Shown here one piece after another: positions 28,901 to 42,749 of a stretch of DNA of 64,000 nucleotides. Source of the stretch: Pyrocephalus nanus (taxonomy: Eukaryota; Chordata; Aves; Passeriformes; Tyrannidae). The translations under genes were made by a program, and so were the position numbers. Position 1 is the stretch's first letter. The number at the start of each line of letters is the position of its first letter. Below the pieces are notes generated by a model. The model did not search any database. It was not told the origin of the DNA and saw nothing but the letters and a program-made list of their open reading frames with translations. The stretch spans positions 99,063,739 through 99,127,738 of the forward strand of contig CM076259.1 in assembly GCA_038380795.1 (NCBI GenBank), in the 5' to 3' direction.

Positions 28901-31880
28901 AGCTTTGGTAGCCTAAAAAGGAGGGTTTAGTTTCTGTATAAATCTCAGTATTTTATTTAGGCTCAAACTTAAATAGCAGCACGTCATAAATGTTCACAGT
29001 TTAACAATAGATTGTCCTGAATCCTCATTGGAATTTATATAGAAATTAAATAACTTGTATTTTGCAAGATTTGCTGTGGGCAGAATTCCCAGCTACATCT
29101 TTTCACATGTTTCTAAATCCTGTTTCAAGTAAATTACAGGTCAGTATTAGTAAATACTACCAGTAATAAATAGCAGAAAAAGAGGCAGATGGAGAATGTG
29201 AAACATTATTTCAGGAATAATGCCATAGTAGTAAATGAGAAGTCAAAAGGCTGTTTTCCTATTCTTAGGCAAATGCCATGTTTTTTCTTAGAACATATGT
29301 TGATAATTTGGCAGAGGTGCACAAAATTTTTGCGTAGTTCTTACATTCCAATTCAAAGGCTGAGGTTTAGTACAAATGGATCTCACAGTCTCAGATGGGC
29401 CATTTTATGGGAATGTAACAGCTGTTTATTTACATTTATGGTTTAAGATGCGCATCAATTTCTATGAAACTGCTCACATTGCATATTCACAGCTTTCATT
29501 AAATCTCTTTTTCAGTTCAAAATGGCCAAGTAGGGTATCTGCCTGAAGGTTAAACTGTTTTAAAAGCAGTGTTTGTTGACAAAGACCAAAGTACATTTTG
29601 ATGATTTTGAAGTATTCTGCCAGCACTTCAGAAGAGAACTGCATCAAAAGCAAACCAGACCTCTCCACTCTTTGCTTTGAATGTGCATCATCAGTGATGT
29701 CAGTGGGACTCTAGTAAAACAGTTGTTAATTAACTTATGTCCCTTCTTTCAGTGCTGCAGAATAAAAGCACAAAATGTTGTAGGAGCAATCTGAAGAGCA
29801 AACATTAGTTTGTTTGTTTCTTTATTAATAATTTATCCAGAAATGTTATCAAATTCTCTCAACCTGGGGCAACATTTCTAGGACTGGACCCCATGAATCT
29901 TGCTCCATCCGGATCATTATTACAAGACTTACTGTAACACTTGTTCCTGCGAACACTTCCTGACCTAGCACGCTTTCAGTTTTTGTCTGGCAGCATAGAG
30001 AGACAGTCCTCTTTTGAATTATACCTTTTCAAACAGAAAAAAAAGAGAGGTTGCAAACCTAAAATGAAATTAATTTAAATTAATTTGAATTGAAGTTGTT
30101 TTATGAGCTGTCCTGCAAATAGACAATCAGGGGTTGTCCTTGTATGAAGATCAGAAAATAAAACAGATGAAAAAAAACCGCAAACCCTGATTCCCCTTAT
30201 AATTTTATTCAAAATTGGGAGAAACCTGTATGGAATAAACATTGAAAAATAGGTATTATTACAACATCCTTAATTTATTAAGGCAAATTGCTTTGTGAAT
30301 GTATAATTGTTCCTTTGATTTAAACCAATGGCCAACACTTGCCTCTTTAGATTTCTTCATTTCACTTAGTGAAAAGTGTTGAAGTGTTGGTACTGAGATT
30401 TGGTGTACATCAGGAAAAAAAAGAGGCTTTCTGCTTTTGTGTTCTTCAAGCAGAAAACTACAGAGAATGCTGTAAGCCATCTTAGAAATAACAATTTCTT
30501 AGACTGAGAAAAGAGTAGAATCCCGTTCTGTATAACCATATTTGGTTAGTGCCCTCTTTACATACCTTTTCTTTCTACATGTACTGCTTCATATACCACT
30601 GACATCCTAGTGCCTGTGCAGTGAGCAAGAGTGCTGTGGAAATCATACATATGGGAAACAGCAATACAATTTTGCAGAGGCAGACAGGTTTAATTTTGAA
30701 ATGTCCTAACATTTGACTTAAGATGTTCCCTGATAGTTAATTTTTAAGTGATTTTTCTAGAGTTAGAAATCCCTAAGAAATCTCTTTATGTGCTGTATTG
30801 ATATTCACACAGGGTTTGTCCCTGTTCCTGGGTAGCTGTTCTGCAGCCTCATTCCTTCCATAGCTAGAAACTTTTATTTCCATATTAAAACAATACTTGT
30901 GTTTGTTGCAACTGGGGCCTTTTAAACAGTTGTCTTCCAACCTCTTATTCCATTTCACATATTCAGATTTGCTCTGGTTTTCTTTAGCTAGTTAGCAAAC
31001 TCTTTTAACATTTTGATATACTAGATTCTTCAGAATATACTTATTCAGGCCATTGATAATCATCTATATCTTCTGACGGTACCTCATATGTACATAATAT
31101 CATCTCATTTACATTTTTCAGTATCAGCACATCAGTAGCTCCTAATCATTCTGGCATTGATTAGTGCCAGCAGTTAAGGTTGTTACCATTATCTGTTGAC
31201 ACTGCAAATTTATTCCACTTCTATCACTTCTAGTCCTGAATGATATCTGATTCTTTCTAAATTTTATCCTGACCTTCCTCCCTAAGCCAAACCAAAATGA
31301 AACAAAACAAAACAAATAACCAATGCAAGACAAAACCAGCAACAAAATAACAGTTCTATAAAAATGTTGTGAAATCTGTATTAAAGTACCTCAGAAGTGA
31401 GTTCGCTTAGTGTAAAGAAAGAAAGAGGAAAAGTTTCACTCAGTGGAAAGAACAGAAGAGTTACAATTGAGATCCATTTTTCTGAGCATGTCTCTATCAC
31501 TGAATGGAAAATATTGTTTAATTCAGCTGACCAAGACATTTTTACTCTTTTCTACACTTCTTTTGGAAACACTGGAGACTTCCAGTAGAATTAAAGAGAG
31601 AAAAGAGGGAAAAGTAACAATCAAAATAATTTTCTAGTGGGAAAATCAGGCACAGAATTGCCATGTTGAAGGCAAGATTCATAAAAAGCAAAGGATGTCA
31701 TAAGAGGTTCTTTCCCAGTCACATGAGGTCTGCACTCAAATGATGTATGCTACTAACAGATATTATTCCTTCTGAATGCCATGAAGGAGAGAAATACGTG
31801 AGTTCAGCCATAGGGCCTTAGTCCTGAAATATAACAACATCACTGAGGTTTGAAGGTCAGTTTGCTCTGGAACCAGCTGA
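22963..31880. other. Intergenic stretch, 8.9 kb, no gene seen
   Basis: AT-rich DNA with only short random open frames on both strands. A (TAAA)n tract lies at about 23022-23051 just after the CR1 end, and a CAAAAC-type tract at about 26068-26100. A second A/C-rich tract lies near 31290-31345. I recognise no exon, tRNA or other RNA gene. Confidence 0.6.
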
Positions 31881-32510
31881 TTTCTTCGTATCTCCAAGGT
31901 CAAATATTTCACAGCTTCTCTGGGCAACCTGTTGCAGTGTCAGACCACCCCAAGGCGAAACAGATTTTTCTGTCTTTGATCAGAATTCCCTATGTTTCAT
32001 TCTGTATCAATTGCCGCTCATCCTGTTCTTGTATGCCTTTGAAAAGTCTGGCTCCACCATCTCTATAACCTACCAATAGTTACTATATAGTTAGAGACAG
32101 CAGGAATATCCTTCTGGGTCTTCTCTTAGGATTGAACCAGCCCAGTCTACTCTGCCTCTCCCCTTCCTTCCTGTGTGCTGTCCCTCTGACCATCCCAGCA
32201 GCTCAGTGATAGCTGCACTCCAGTGTGACTGTGTCTTTCTTGTACAGGGGAGTTCAGTGCTCTGCACAGCACCCCTGAATGGGTCTCATGAGTGCTGAGC
32301 AGAGGTGGAGGGAAATACTTGCCTTGGCTTGGTGGCCACACTGTTGCTAATGAAGACAAGGATGCTGTTCATGTTAAATTTCCTGCTTCCAGCACCCCCT
32401 TTTCCACAAAGCTGTCTTCTAGCCAGTCGTCCCCTGGGCTGTACTGGTACCTGGGGTTATTCCTCTCCAGGTGCTGGGCTTTACCTCTGTACAGGACCCC
32501 AGTAGGTAGA
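31881..32510 (-). mobile_element. CR1 LINE 3' fragment, minus strand
   Basis: On the + strand it reads as reversed CR1: TCAGACCACCCCAAGGCGAAA, GTCTGGCTCCACCATCTCTA, then the reversed 'late RT' part near 32330-32500. It is closely similar in layout to the copy at 42750. The reading frames over 32147-32783 are remnants or antisense to it. Confidence 0.8.
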
Positions 32511-35500
32511 CAAGCGAGTCTGCTGTTCTCAGCCCATGCGTGGTGGTGTTCCCAAAAGCCCAGCATTTTTATGTATCCTTGTAGAAGAGTTCAGAGAGTA
32601 TGTGAGAATTTTAAGTCAATTGCCTGGTTAATGTTTATAGCCAGTGTTCATAGTTACATTCTTTTTAACTTTTTGTATAATTTTTCAGTTTTGACTTGGA
32701 GGATTTTGTCTGGAAGATTTTATTTCAGACTGGATCTTAAACTGAACTTGGCTGAACTTCCAGAATGTCTCATTGGAATGTAGAAAAAGTCTTATTATAA
32801 GGGATGGGCTTCTGGAGCTGGGTGAAGAAAGAGCAGACGTCTTGCAATTATCTTAAGTTCAGTGTGCCTTTAACGACAGGCATGCCAAACAGCTGTGCTA
32901 GGCAAAATGAGAAAGTCACATAGCCGTAGATGAAACCTGTCATGGGAGTAATATTGATGGTGTTTTTAAGCTAGGGACATTTCTGTTTCCCAAATAGCAA
33001 AGAAACAGAACAATGAAGCCCATAAACCAAAAACTCATCAGACACATGAATAGCTTTCAATCTATTTCAATTTTTCAAAGGAAAACAAAGGTGCGGAGTT
33101 TAGGCAGTTCTCAAAGAATTGGGCTTTTCCTGCAATGTGTCAAAGCCCAGTTGGGGAGGGATGGTGACATAGATTTGAAGATACCTGAAATCCCAAGGAG
33201 GGAGTTCCCAGAGGAAGTGGAAAAAGAACATTAGCATCATACTAGCAAAGAAACTTTTTGTCACTTTTCATTCTTAAAAATAGCACAGACTAGGACCCTT
33301 GTCAGTCCCTGCAAAACAAAAGTGTTGAATACAAAAATGAATTTTTTCAATCAGATGAAATATTGACAAAGCTTGGAGGTAGGAAAAAGCAGACTAAAAG
33401 GTAGGATGAGAACTTCAAACATGAGAATGGGAACTCGGTGCCATTGGAACCTCTTTGCAGCATTGAATTGTGTGGCCCATCCAAGCAGAATGTCCCATTT
33501 TTCCAAGCAGGATGGGAAAGAAAATGACTGGAAATGGTTCCAGTATTATATAAAAACTCATGCCATTTTTTTCATTTAAAAGTGTGAACTGAGGCTGGGT
33601 GATAGAGGCAGATACAGCCAATGTGTTCATATTGAAGAGTCTAGGGTACTTCAGGATCTCTGCTGTATTACAGCAGTGCCACTAGTGAGCCTTGGCTGCT
33701 GGATGGTGATTCTCAGAAAAAGGGGTATCTTTGAAGAGAGGCATTGGGAAATATTTTTTTCATTAAAAAGTTTCTGATTTCACCAGGAGAAATCAAGTCA
33801 TTTTAGAGTAATACTGAGTCTTTTATTTTATTTTCATAGCCATAGTCTTAGTTTTCATTCCCTTATACATTAAATAACTGTAAGTGGAATTGGGAAGAGA
33901 CTGTGTGTGACAATTCTTTGCAAGAAAAATAAAACTCTTTTTACAGTCATGCATTTAAGCAAAGCATGTGTTGAAGCAATAAATGAAAAATTTCTTTTTG
34001 TCTGCTAGATTAGGTAAAATGAAAGCTAGATAGCTTCTTATTAGTCAGTCTACTATCTTTAGATTTCATTTAGGGGGAGAAAAAAGGAACAGTGCAATTG
34101 TTTAGAAATATTTCTGATATTACCTCAAGTCTTCTGCTGGAAGTCAATGAAAATGAAATCAAATATTTGAGCACAGACATTTGTCCCTTTTCTGCACTTT
34201 TATTTTGAACAAGAGAAGAAATTAAATGGAAATGGGAGCAAAGAATGAAAGACAATACAGAGTATAAAATGATCAACAGAAAAAACTAGCAAGAAATAAA
34301 TTGTCCTGTATCCACCTTGAAATATTCTGTACTCTTTGCTGTAGAAATGAACAGATACTTGCATGTATTTCCAAAGTGTGTGTGTGTGTGTCTCTTTTTA
34401 CAAATAAGTTTTTCCAAGACTGTGATTTCAAAGATTTCCTGTTCTACAGTCTCATCGATTGTGTGGATCCATAAGGTCCATTAGACTAAAGAATGGAGAG
34501 ACAGAGAAGGAAAAAAATCACTTCAATTGGGAGGTAAAAAGAAAAGTTCATTCTTTACTTAAATACTTGTTTCAGTGCTGCCATCCTAAGCTAAACCTAC
34601 CTGGTTCACAACAAAGCAAAACATTTAAGCTCTCCTGTTATTTTCTATATATACAGCTCACCCTCATGGACTGATGCAATAACATTCTCTGGCCTCAAAA
34701 GACAAAACTATCAGGTCAGAAGAAGAATATTGTAAGTCATAGTGCATGGCAAAGAAATAGGTACAGATGAAAAAAATGGCAAATTTAGTTTTGTCAAGAC
34801 TTTTTATTATAGAAGGAAAATTCATTCAAACTGGCAAGCGTATCTTATCTCTGACATATTCAGGTTTGATACTTAAATCATGACATGACTTTTAACAAAA
34901 AGCACACAGAAACTAAGAAAAATAGTTTTTCTAAATTATTTTTAGTTTAGTTTAGTAAAAAAAAAATCAAATGATAAAAGATTAGAACATAGAGATCACC
35001 TTCTGAAAAGATGCAAAAATCTAAAGTTAAACTGTGGTGCCACTTTCAGTTGTATTTTCTCATTCCATATTATCTAAAGCTACCTAGGAAAAGTAGATGC
35101 TGCTCCAGTTTGAACAGGTAATCATGTAAGCAGCAGCATCTGCACTTGTTAGATGTATTTTGTGGCTTTATTGACATCTCTTGAATATATACAAAGTGTG
35201 GAGGAGAACAATTGATCATTCTGGAATATATCCTAATTAATTCTGAAATGAATATTCACTTCCGTATTTTCTGTGCAAGCACTCAATCAATATTTGATAG
35301 CCAAATTGACAGCACGATATTTTTAGTGGTTTCTTTACATTAGAGTAGTCTTGTTCCAGTATGTCACTTTAATCTTTTCAATTATTTTCAGAGTCTCAGA
35401 TAAGCTTGTCTGAAAGACTTAATCTTTTAGTTCATGTATTCATTAAAGATGGCATCAAAATCAATCCTTCATTAAAATCTGTTGAATGAGGCCAATGCTG

Positions 35501-37257
35501 CTAGAGAAATGTAATGCTACGTCTCTATCCAGTCTGAATTAAATGCTTAATGAGACTATCTTCTGATTGCTAATGTCTCCTTATTAGCAAATGTATGAAA
35601 GAAAAATTAATCTTAGTACCTTATCAGGTTAAACAAGCAAATCAGAAGGGGCATATTTATCTTTCTTCCAAGAGCTAGAACAATCAAGAGAAAAAGCACA
35701 GAAATCACTTAAGGAAAGTCCTAGACATAATATTTTGCATGCAAATTATGAGAGTGATGGGAAGATCTGAACTTTTTCAAATATTTTAGCATCTGTTTTG
35801 TATCAGCCTAAATGGAGATGAAGTGGAAAGCAAATATTTAATATGAGCCTCTGAATCTCACAATAAAATATAAAAATTTTGTACAGATTTAACTGAATAT
35901 ACCTTTAAAAATGTGAGATGAACTGACTCTGCTTATTCATTTTGTTACTTATTGCACTGCCACTTCTGGACCAAAAGAGCCTCATTCTAAATTTACGGAT
36001 GCATCTTTTATAACAGTGAAAGGCAAGGAGATTTGGTTGTTGCATATGTTTATTTTCAAACAGAACTCCAACTACGTGCTTTTTGTGTTAACAATCAGTG
36101 TGGCATTTAACAGACAAATAGTAATCATTCCACCTTCACTTTATAGGCAACAGGTAAACAATGGGCAATTCTGCAACAGAATCCCTCTCATCCTAATGAA
36201 GATATCTAAAAGGAGCCAGATTATTTGTGCTCAAGAAATTCTGGCTGTTTTTCTCCACCGCCTCTAAATGTGAGCTGTGTAGGGGGTCCAGGGCGCTAGT
36301 GCAATTATATAAGTCTAGTTTGTAAACATATAGATGTTGATGAGATTAATCTGACCAGCAGTTTACTGCCCATTTGCGAGAATTTCTTTGCTTTATGTTT
36401 TATTTGAATGGGAACATCTTGAAATCATTGGCTAGACTGATTAAGTGTGAACACCTGCAGAATTTGTGAATTCCAGAGAGAAAAAGTATCTTTTTTTTTT
36501 GTTGTTGTTTTTTTTTTTTAACATGTAGAAGCTAAACACCTTTGCTAATATTGACTGGTATTGCAAAAGGAAAGACATAGGTGGTCATAAAAACTGTCCC
36601 TAAGTGTTTTTCTAGGTCAAGAGCAGCACCCTAAATTCTGTTGGCAAACTCCCAGCTAGCCAAGGAAAACTGGAGCCCTGATGTCACCAAGACAGTCCCC
36701 TAATGCCCCCTAATTAGAACAAGCCTCTAGTTTGCTTCAGCTCCCCTGACCCATGATTTTGAGGGCCACCCTGAATGAGAACAGCTTAGAGACTGTTTGT
36801 ATGCAGAAGTGTTGAAACCCCTGGCTAGCAAAGACAATTGTCCTGGTTACTCCTTCTACCATCTGTATTTCGTAACTACTGAAGGTCATCAACTGGAAAC
36901 TGAATTAACAAAGAGAAAAAAACCTTAAACAAATAACCCTGCTAAAGGAAGCTCTTAATTTTGTCATATCCTCTGGTTGCTAGCCTGAGTAGGCAAAACA
37001 GGTCTATCTTAGAAAGTTTGTTCACATCCTAATAAAAGAGACCATATACAGAAAGTCATTGTAAGAAGAGAGATCTAGGGCAGTGGACATTAGCACCAGG
37101 CCCCAGTCTTCTCCTTTCTCTCATGAGGTCTTTGATCTGGGATTAAGAAACAACTGTCCTTCGGAAACACTCAACAAGAAAAATGTTGACCCCCATTGTA
37201 TCTGTCTGCTGCAGCTGTGGGCACATTACTGCCATCTCACCAATGTTATTTTTACAG

Positions 37258-37354
37258 CATCAACAGAACCAGAAATCACAGAGCCCAGGGCCTTTGGAGA
37301 CACATTTGGCTACAGAAGTGCAGGACTTCATCTTCAATCTCACTCTGCTTTTAG
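37258..37354 (+). other. Candidate cryptic or lncRNA exon, 97 nt
   Basis: Preceded by ATTTTTACAG and followed by TTTTAG|GTATGT, both good splice signals. It is open in the frame beginning HQQNQKSQSPGPLETH and ending FNLTLLL. I do not recognise the peptide. It may be a chance pairing of signals. Confidence 0.25.
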
Positions 37355-38449
37355 GTATGTCTCCAGCAATAAGTGTGCTGTGTGATAGCCTAGGTTCGAA
37401 AAGCTGTAGAGGATCCTAGTATTTCCTGAAAATTCTCTTTAAATTCCAAGAAAGAAAAACTACTTGTAGAGTGAAAAATGGATGTGGGGAAAATACTTTA
37501 TTTTGGAGAGGCATTTTAAGAAATGAGAAAGAAAAGGGGAAGAATTATTTTCTTCCCTAATTGCATTTAATTTCCCACAGAATACTTTTTAGACAAATGA
37601 CTGGGGCCATAACCTTAATTGTTCAAAACTGTTAAGCAAATAATCTGTGAATTTATTTAGAAGTACATCAGGTTCTCTCTTACAGTACTGGGCTTTGAAA
37701 GTTCACAGTAGGTTTCACATGAGAAGCATGAGACTGATGCTGGCAGTCAGTTTATTTGCTTAGGTTGGGACAGGAGCAAGAAGGAAAACACTGCAAATGT
37801 TTACTCTGCATAAAATAATTTAATCTCACTCATTAAGCCTGCGAGACTGAGTCAAATCACAGAAGCTTGTAGCATTGGTGAATTGCTAGTTATTATCTGC
37901 AAAATTATGGGAAAACATTATTGACTAACATTTTATTAATGCAATTAACATAAGAATTAAAAAAAGTTAAAGGTCAATAAGAATTACTGCCTGTAACACC
38001 TTGAGGGAAATTAGTTTGAAATTGGTTTGTGTGATTCATGTTTTTTTCATTAAAGTTCTCAATCTACTGTAAAATCTGTACAGCTATAAAAGCTGTAGAT
38101 GATCATTTAGTATATCAGCAGAGCATCTCAGACAGGGATCTATTCTGTAAAACCATCTCAGCATGATGAGAGACTGCATTGTGCTCCAAGCAGACAATTA
38201 GTAGGTGGCCCCACATCTGGCCAAGAAAGGAACTTTAGGGGTAAATGCATGTCATTCATTGGTTCATCTTTTGGAACTGTCAGTTCCATTATGCTGAATT
38301 TTTCTGCTCTTAAAACATCACTCTTACAAATACTATTTTGTGAAAATTGTTTAATTAGGATCTTTGAAAGGACATGTCCTCTCTTTTCTAAGATTCTGGG
38401 GCTTTTGGGTTTTTCACATTGCTGTAATTATGACTGGAATTACATTTGG

Positions 38450-38550
38450 AAAAACAAACAAACAAACAAAAAACCCCCAAACAAACAAACAAACAAAAAC
38501 CAACCATGCAAACAAGCAAACAAAACCACCACAACCAAACCACAGCACAG
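38450..38550. repeat. (CAAA)n-type A/C-rich simple repeat
   Basis: Repeated AAACAAAC units with C-rich interruptions. Open frames across it on both strands are low-complexity artefacts. Confidence 0.9.
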
Positions 38551-41500
38551 AAAGAACAAGACAGACTACGTTGTCCTCCCCATCCATCCTCACCCCCTCA
38601 TCCTTTTTTCTTGGAGGAACAGAACCAATCAGAATTACATTTCTCCATGGAGATGTGAAGGTTTGTTTTCTGATTTTGAAGTTCAAATAAATGGACATGC
38701 TTTCTTTTCTCTAACAGTAAAAACAAGCAGAAGCATTCATCAGTATGTTTAACACTCAGTATTAACAAAAAATAGTAAATTCATTGCCTGTACACCATCT
38801 TAAAACAATTTGTGACTAAAGGTCAAATTCTCTAAATAGTTCTGCTAAGAGTGTTCAGGTTTAGAAACAACCAAGCACCACTGACTGTGAAGAAAGCAGT
38901 CTCGTCTTTATATTTTGTAGTTCAGTGGTCAGAGCTATCATGAGGTGAAATTCAGATTCATTGTTTTGTGTGTTTTTGGTGATTTTAAACCTACTTTGGG
39001 TATAACCACGATATGTGTCCCACTGTTGCTCCTGTGACAGCAGTTTTATTTTACACTGCATGCTTGAATAGGAATCTTTAGCATAGTGGATGAGCCATTA
39101 TACCAACTCCATCCACATGTAATAATTTCATTTACAAAATGAATTTGTTCTGTTTGCATGTAGTTTTCCCTCCTCCTGTCCCATAGGAGTCCCTTTTTAG
39201 TCCCTTTGGCTAAATACACTAGATAAATGTGCACTGTGAAATACTCATTGTTCTCCCTTTATCAGTGTTCATAAATCTGGTTGGGTCATCCAAAAACATT
39301 TTGAATGTATATAAGGGCACAAATGAGGGCTTCAGAAGCAGTATTGAGCTGGGAAGAACCCAATTTAGATTTCAAAGCATGGTTGCAATTTGTTGTAACT
39401 GAAATTAATAAACATGTGGAGACTCATAAGAGAATCAAGCTACACTTTTATCATCACGTTGTTACTTCCAAGGAGAGACCTGGGTCCCACAGAGGAACAC
39501 TGGGCATTCTCTGTTTGTGTCTCACCAAGTCCTCTCAAAAAATTATGGATGGTAGGTAAAATTTGCATTCTTTTTCTCTGCTGATCTTTTAAATTTGAGC
39601 CACAAAGTAGGTAATTTTCAACTTTCTACAATGAATATGATTGCTGACTAATTTTGCTTTTCATGATCCCTTCAGGCTCTCAGAAATAGGCTTTTGACCT
39701 GCTGGATATCAGTGACTGGAGAAGATAAATAATACAGGTGAGTTTGAAGGGCTTAGTCATGTAGTCATTCTATTATGCTGTGATCCAAGCAAGTGGTTTG
39801 CAAGTCATTGTTGAGAATTGCAGATAATCTTTTCCTTTTGAAACTTAGGCATGGAGGTTTTAGCAGTGTTTCTGGTTTTGGTTCCCTTTTTCTCTTCATG
39901 TATTTTAAAAGGGCCTTTTCTTTTTGTTTTCATTCCTTCCTCAGCCTCTGCCCCATATTTCATGGGTAACATTTACTTCAGTATTGCTCTTTTGTTAAAT
40001 GTGATGTGAACTGAGTACTGCTTGAATCTGAAATTGCCTTTGAAGAATAATAAGTCACTAGGTTTGAAATGGGACTAAAAGGATCCTCTTGCTGATGATC
40101 CAAAGTTTTATCATCTGAATCCTAAATACTGCTTATTTTACAGTATCGCATACTACAGTGCCAGAACATCTTGGAATGACAATGAGATAAAAAGTAATTG
40201 GGCCATTCTAATCTGGCTGCAGTATGACTATATACATAAAAATAAAAATTAAATATTAGCATAAAATAAAAAAATAGGTTAAACAATCCAGTGCCTGAAA
40301 CAGCCTTTGGAAAACTACTGAAGAACTTCTCCATGTTCTCAATAAACTAGATTAAGCTACTTTCTGCAATAAAACTGAATTGACATTTTAATATCTTAAT
40401 CTTCCAGGTATGAGCATAAGGCCTGTCTGCAAAGTACCAAAAAGCAATATTATTTTGTTCTTATGTATTCCAGAGGCTTTTGAAGGCCTTATGAATGTTC
40501 TCTTAATAGTACTGGAATGTTTTTTGCAAAGGTAAAAGTAGAAATAAAAGTTATCTTTGCTCTTTGGTAGGTCCTCCCCTAGCCTTTATGCATCATGTCT
40601 GTAGAGGTGGAACAAGTGGCAACATCCCTACGTACTTTTTGCCCAGTACTCTTTTGCTGAGTGATCTGGTGACTGGAGGCAAAGTTATCTGGTTGTGCAG
40701 AAGATGGAAGGGAAGGGATGTGTCATCTTCCCCTGCTTTTAAGGATACTGGGGGTGTGGAGGGGAAAGGCATAATATTGTTTAGAGCTACAATTCTTCAG
40801 TACTCTAAGGATTATTCTGTATTTAAAGGAAAAAATTGAATAAAATCCAGCAGATTTACAAAGCTGTGTGATAGTAGTGATCTTCCAGCCTCCCTCAGAA
40901 TCTACAAAAAGCTGGCACCAATCCCTCCTATAGAAAGGCAAGACACATACCAGCCTCAGCTGAAACACTCAAAACTGGCAAGTTTCCTTCTGGTGAGACC
41001 ACAGCGCCCTCTCCCTAATGAAATCATTGTTCTGTCCATGTCCATTTATGGAAGTGTTCCATTTGATTTTCTTTCCTGGAGGATAGGGGATATAAGGAGC
41101 TTAGGTAGGCTACATAACCTTTTGTATAAAATCCCACAGCTACTCCAGAAGAAAGTAATGAAATTCAGATCATGATAGCTTTATCTTATAAAATGTCCTT
41201 AATATACAATTTTTGTACTAAAAAATAAGGGGGAAACTTATTTTTTTGTCCCATAGACCTTGCAGTCAGGAATTTAGCTCTGAAACTGTAAAAAACTTAG
41301 TGTTATCAAAGCATTACATCAGGTTGAAATTAATTGATTTAATGAAAAAAAAAATTGCATATTTTGTTTCTCTGTCACTATTATGGAGTGCTACTGAAAC
41401 AGAATATGTTTGCAACTGTGATCAGATCTAGATAAGAGTACAGAGCACCGGGCTACTGTGTGACAGGAAAATGATAAAAATGTGGGAAAACACACACATA

Positions 41501-42749
41501 GTATGGAAGGGAAATATAATTGGTAATATGAAGACATAGAAAATTTTTAGAGCAGCTTTTACGATGGCCTCACCTTCCCAAGGTAGAGCCTGGCTCTGCT
41601 GTTACTTGTGCCCATTTCCAACCTACTCAGTGATGTTCTTCATTGAATAATAATGTGTTTTCTCTTAAATTACATGTAGAGGTTAGGTTCTCACTTTTAC
41701 AAGACTGTTTAAGCCAAATGGTACGAATGCTAGGGCTGAAAACCATAAAGTTACCTTATGCTGAAAAGAACCATGTATAGTTTATTTTTGTTCCAATCAC
41801 TGAGAACAATGACAAATTAGAACTAGGTTTTGAAACTGTGTAAGACCTGATAGCAGAAAGTGAAATGCTGTTGTACACAAGCACTTATATTCAGGTCTAG
41901 AGAGAGAAAATTAGTCCTTTTATCTGTAGTCTCACTGTAGATTGTCAGCATTGCATAAATTACATTTTTTATGCCTGCAGAAGACAGACCAGCCCTAGCA
42001 GCTGTTTTGTTCTACCCCTAGTAATAGCCTTTAGTTTTCTGGACAGAAGTGTCCATTTTTTTTTTTTTTTAATCTGGGCAAGCCTGTAGAGAACAAATAA
42101 ATATTAAGGAGTTCTCCCCCAGTCCACTGTGTAGCCTTGGCAGTACTATACTTTAGTGTTAAGAGGTACTTGTTATTTCTATAATTTTGAAGCACCTATC
42201 ACTGATAAAATACTTATGTGCAGAACATTAATTCTTTAAATAGACAATCTAAATTAATGGTCCATTTCTAAGTCCTCAGCACAGAGATCCTTCCATGCTG
42301 TATAGGTGATTGGAACTATTGGAAATGGGTGAAAGATTTCTAATTAAGTGTAAAACAGTGGCAAAAATGCTTCTCTCTGAATCAGAGAAACTCCTCTGGA
42401 TAGTTTTAGACCAAGAATTATTTCAACTGATGACAAGACCTCCAAATTTCAGGCTGCTGGCAAAAGTGATTTTGCCTCCTTGGACATGTTAGGCTTGGGT
42501 TTTGTTATGTTTTGACAGGCACAGAGGAGTCAGAACAGGCATATCAAGGTTTTGCCATCCTGAAATAATTATTTTTATGTTATGATTGAATGTGAAATCT
42601 ACACAGATTCTACAAAGAAGAGTTTCTACTGCAGGCAAGTTTATAATTGTCTGAGGAAACATTTTTGAGGAAGGAAAGGGGTAGCTTCTCTCAAAGATCT
42701 AGCAGTTCCAGCTCTTGATGGCCTTCAAAATCAATTAGCACTTTTTTAA

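Larger units (their letters stand above)
32511..42749. other. Intergenic stretch, 10.2 kb, no supported gene
   Basis: Contains a GT repeat at about 34374-34391, T-rich runs near 36491-36520 and a CAAA-type tract at 38450-38550. The segment at 37258-37354 looks like a spliceable exon (see findings). Otherwise there are only short open frames without homology. Confidence 0.55.

Noticed and set aside
36580..37080. LTR-like segment with an AATAAA near its end
   Set aside because: No terminal repeat partner, primer site or retroviral frame was seen, and I do not recognise the sequence.
39460..39552. Possible exon between ACTTCCAAG and GGATG|GTAGGT
   Set aside because: The acceptor has a poor pyrimidine tract and the peptide is not recognisable; weaker than the 37258 candidate.
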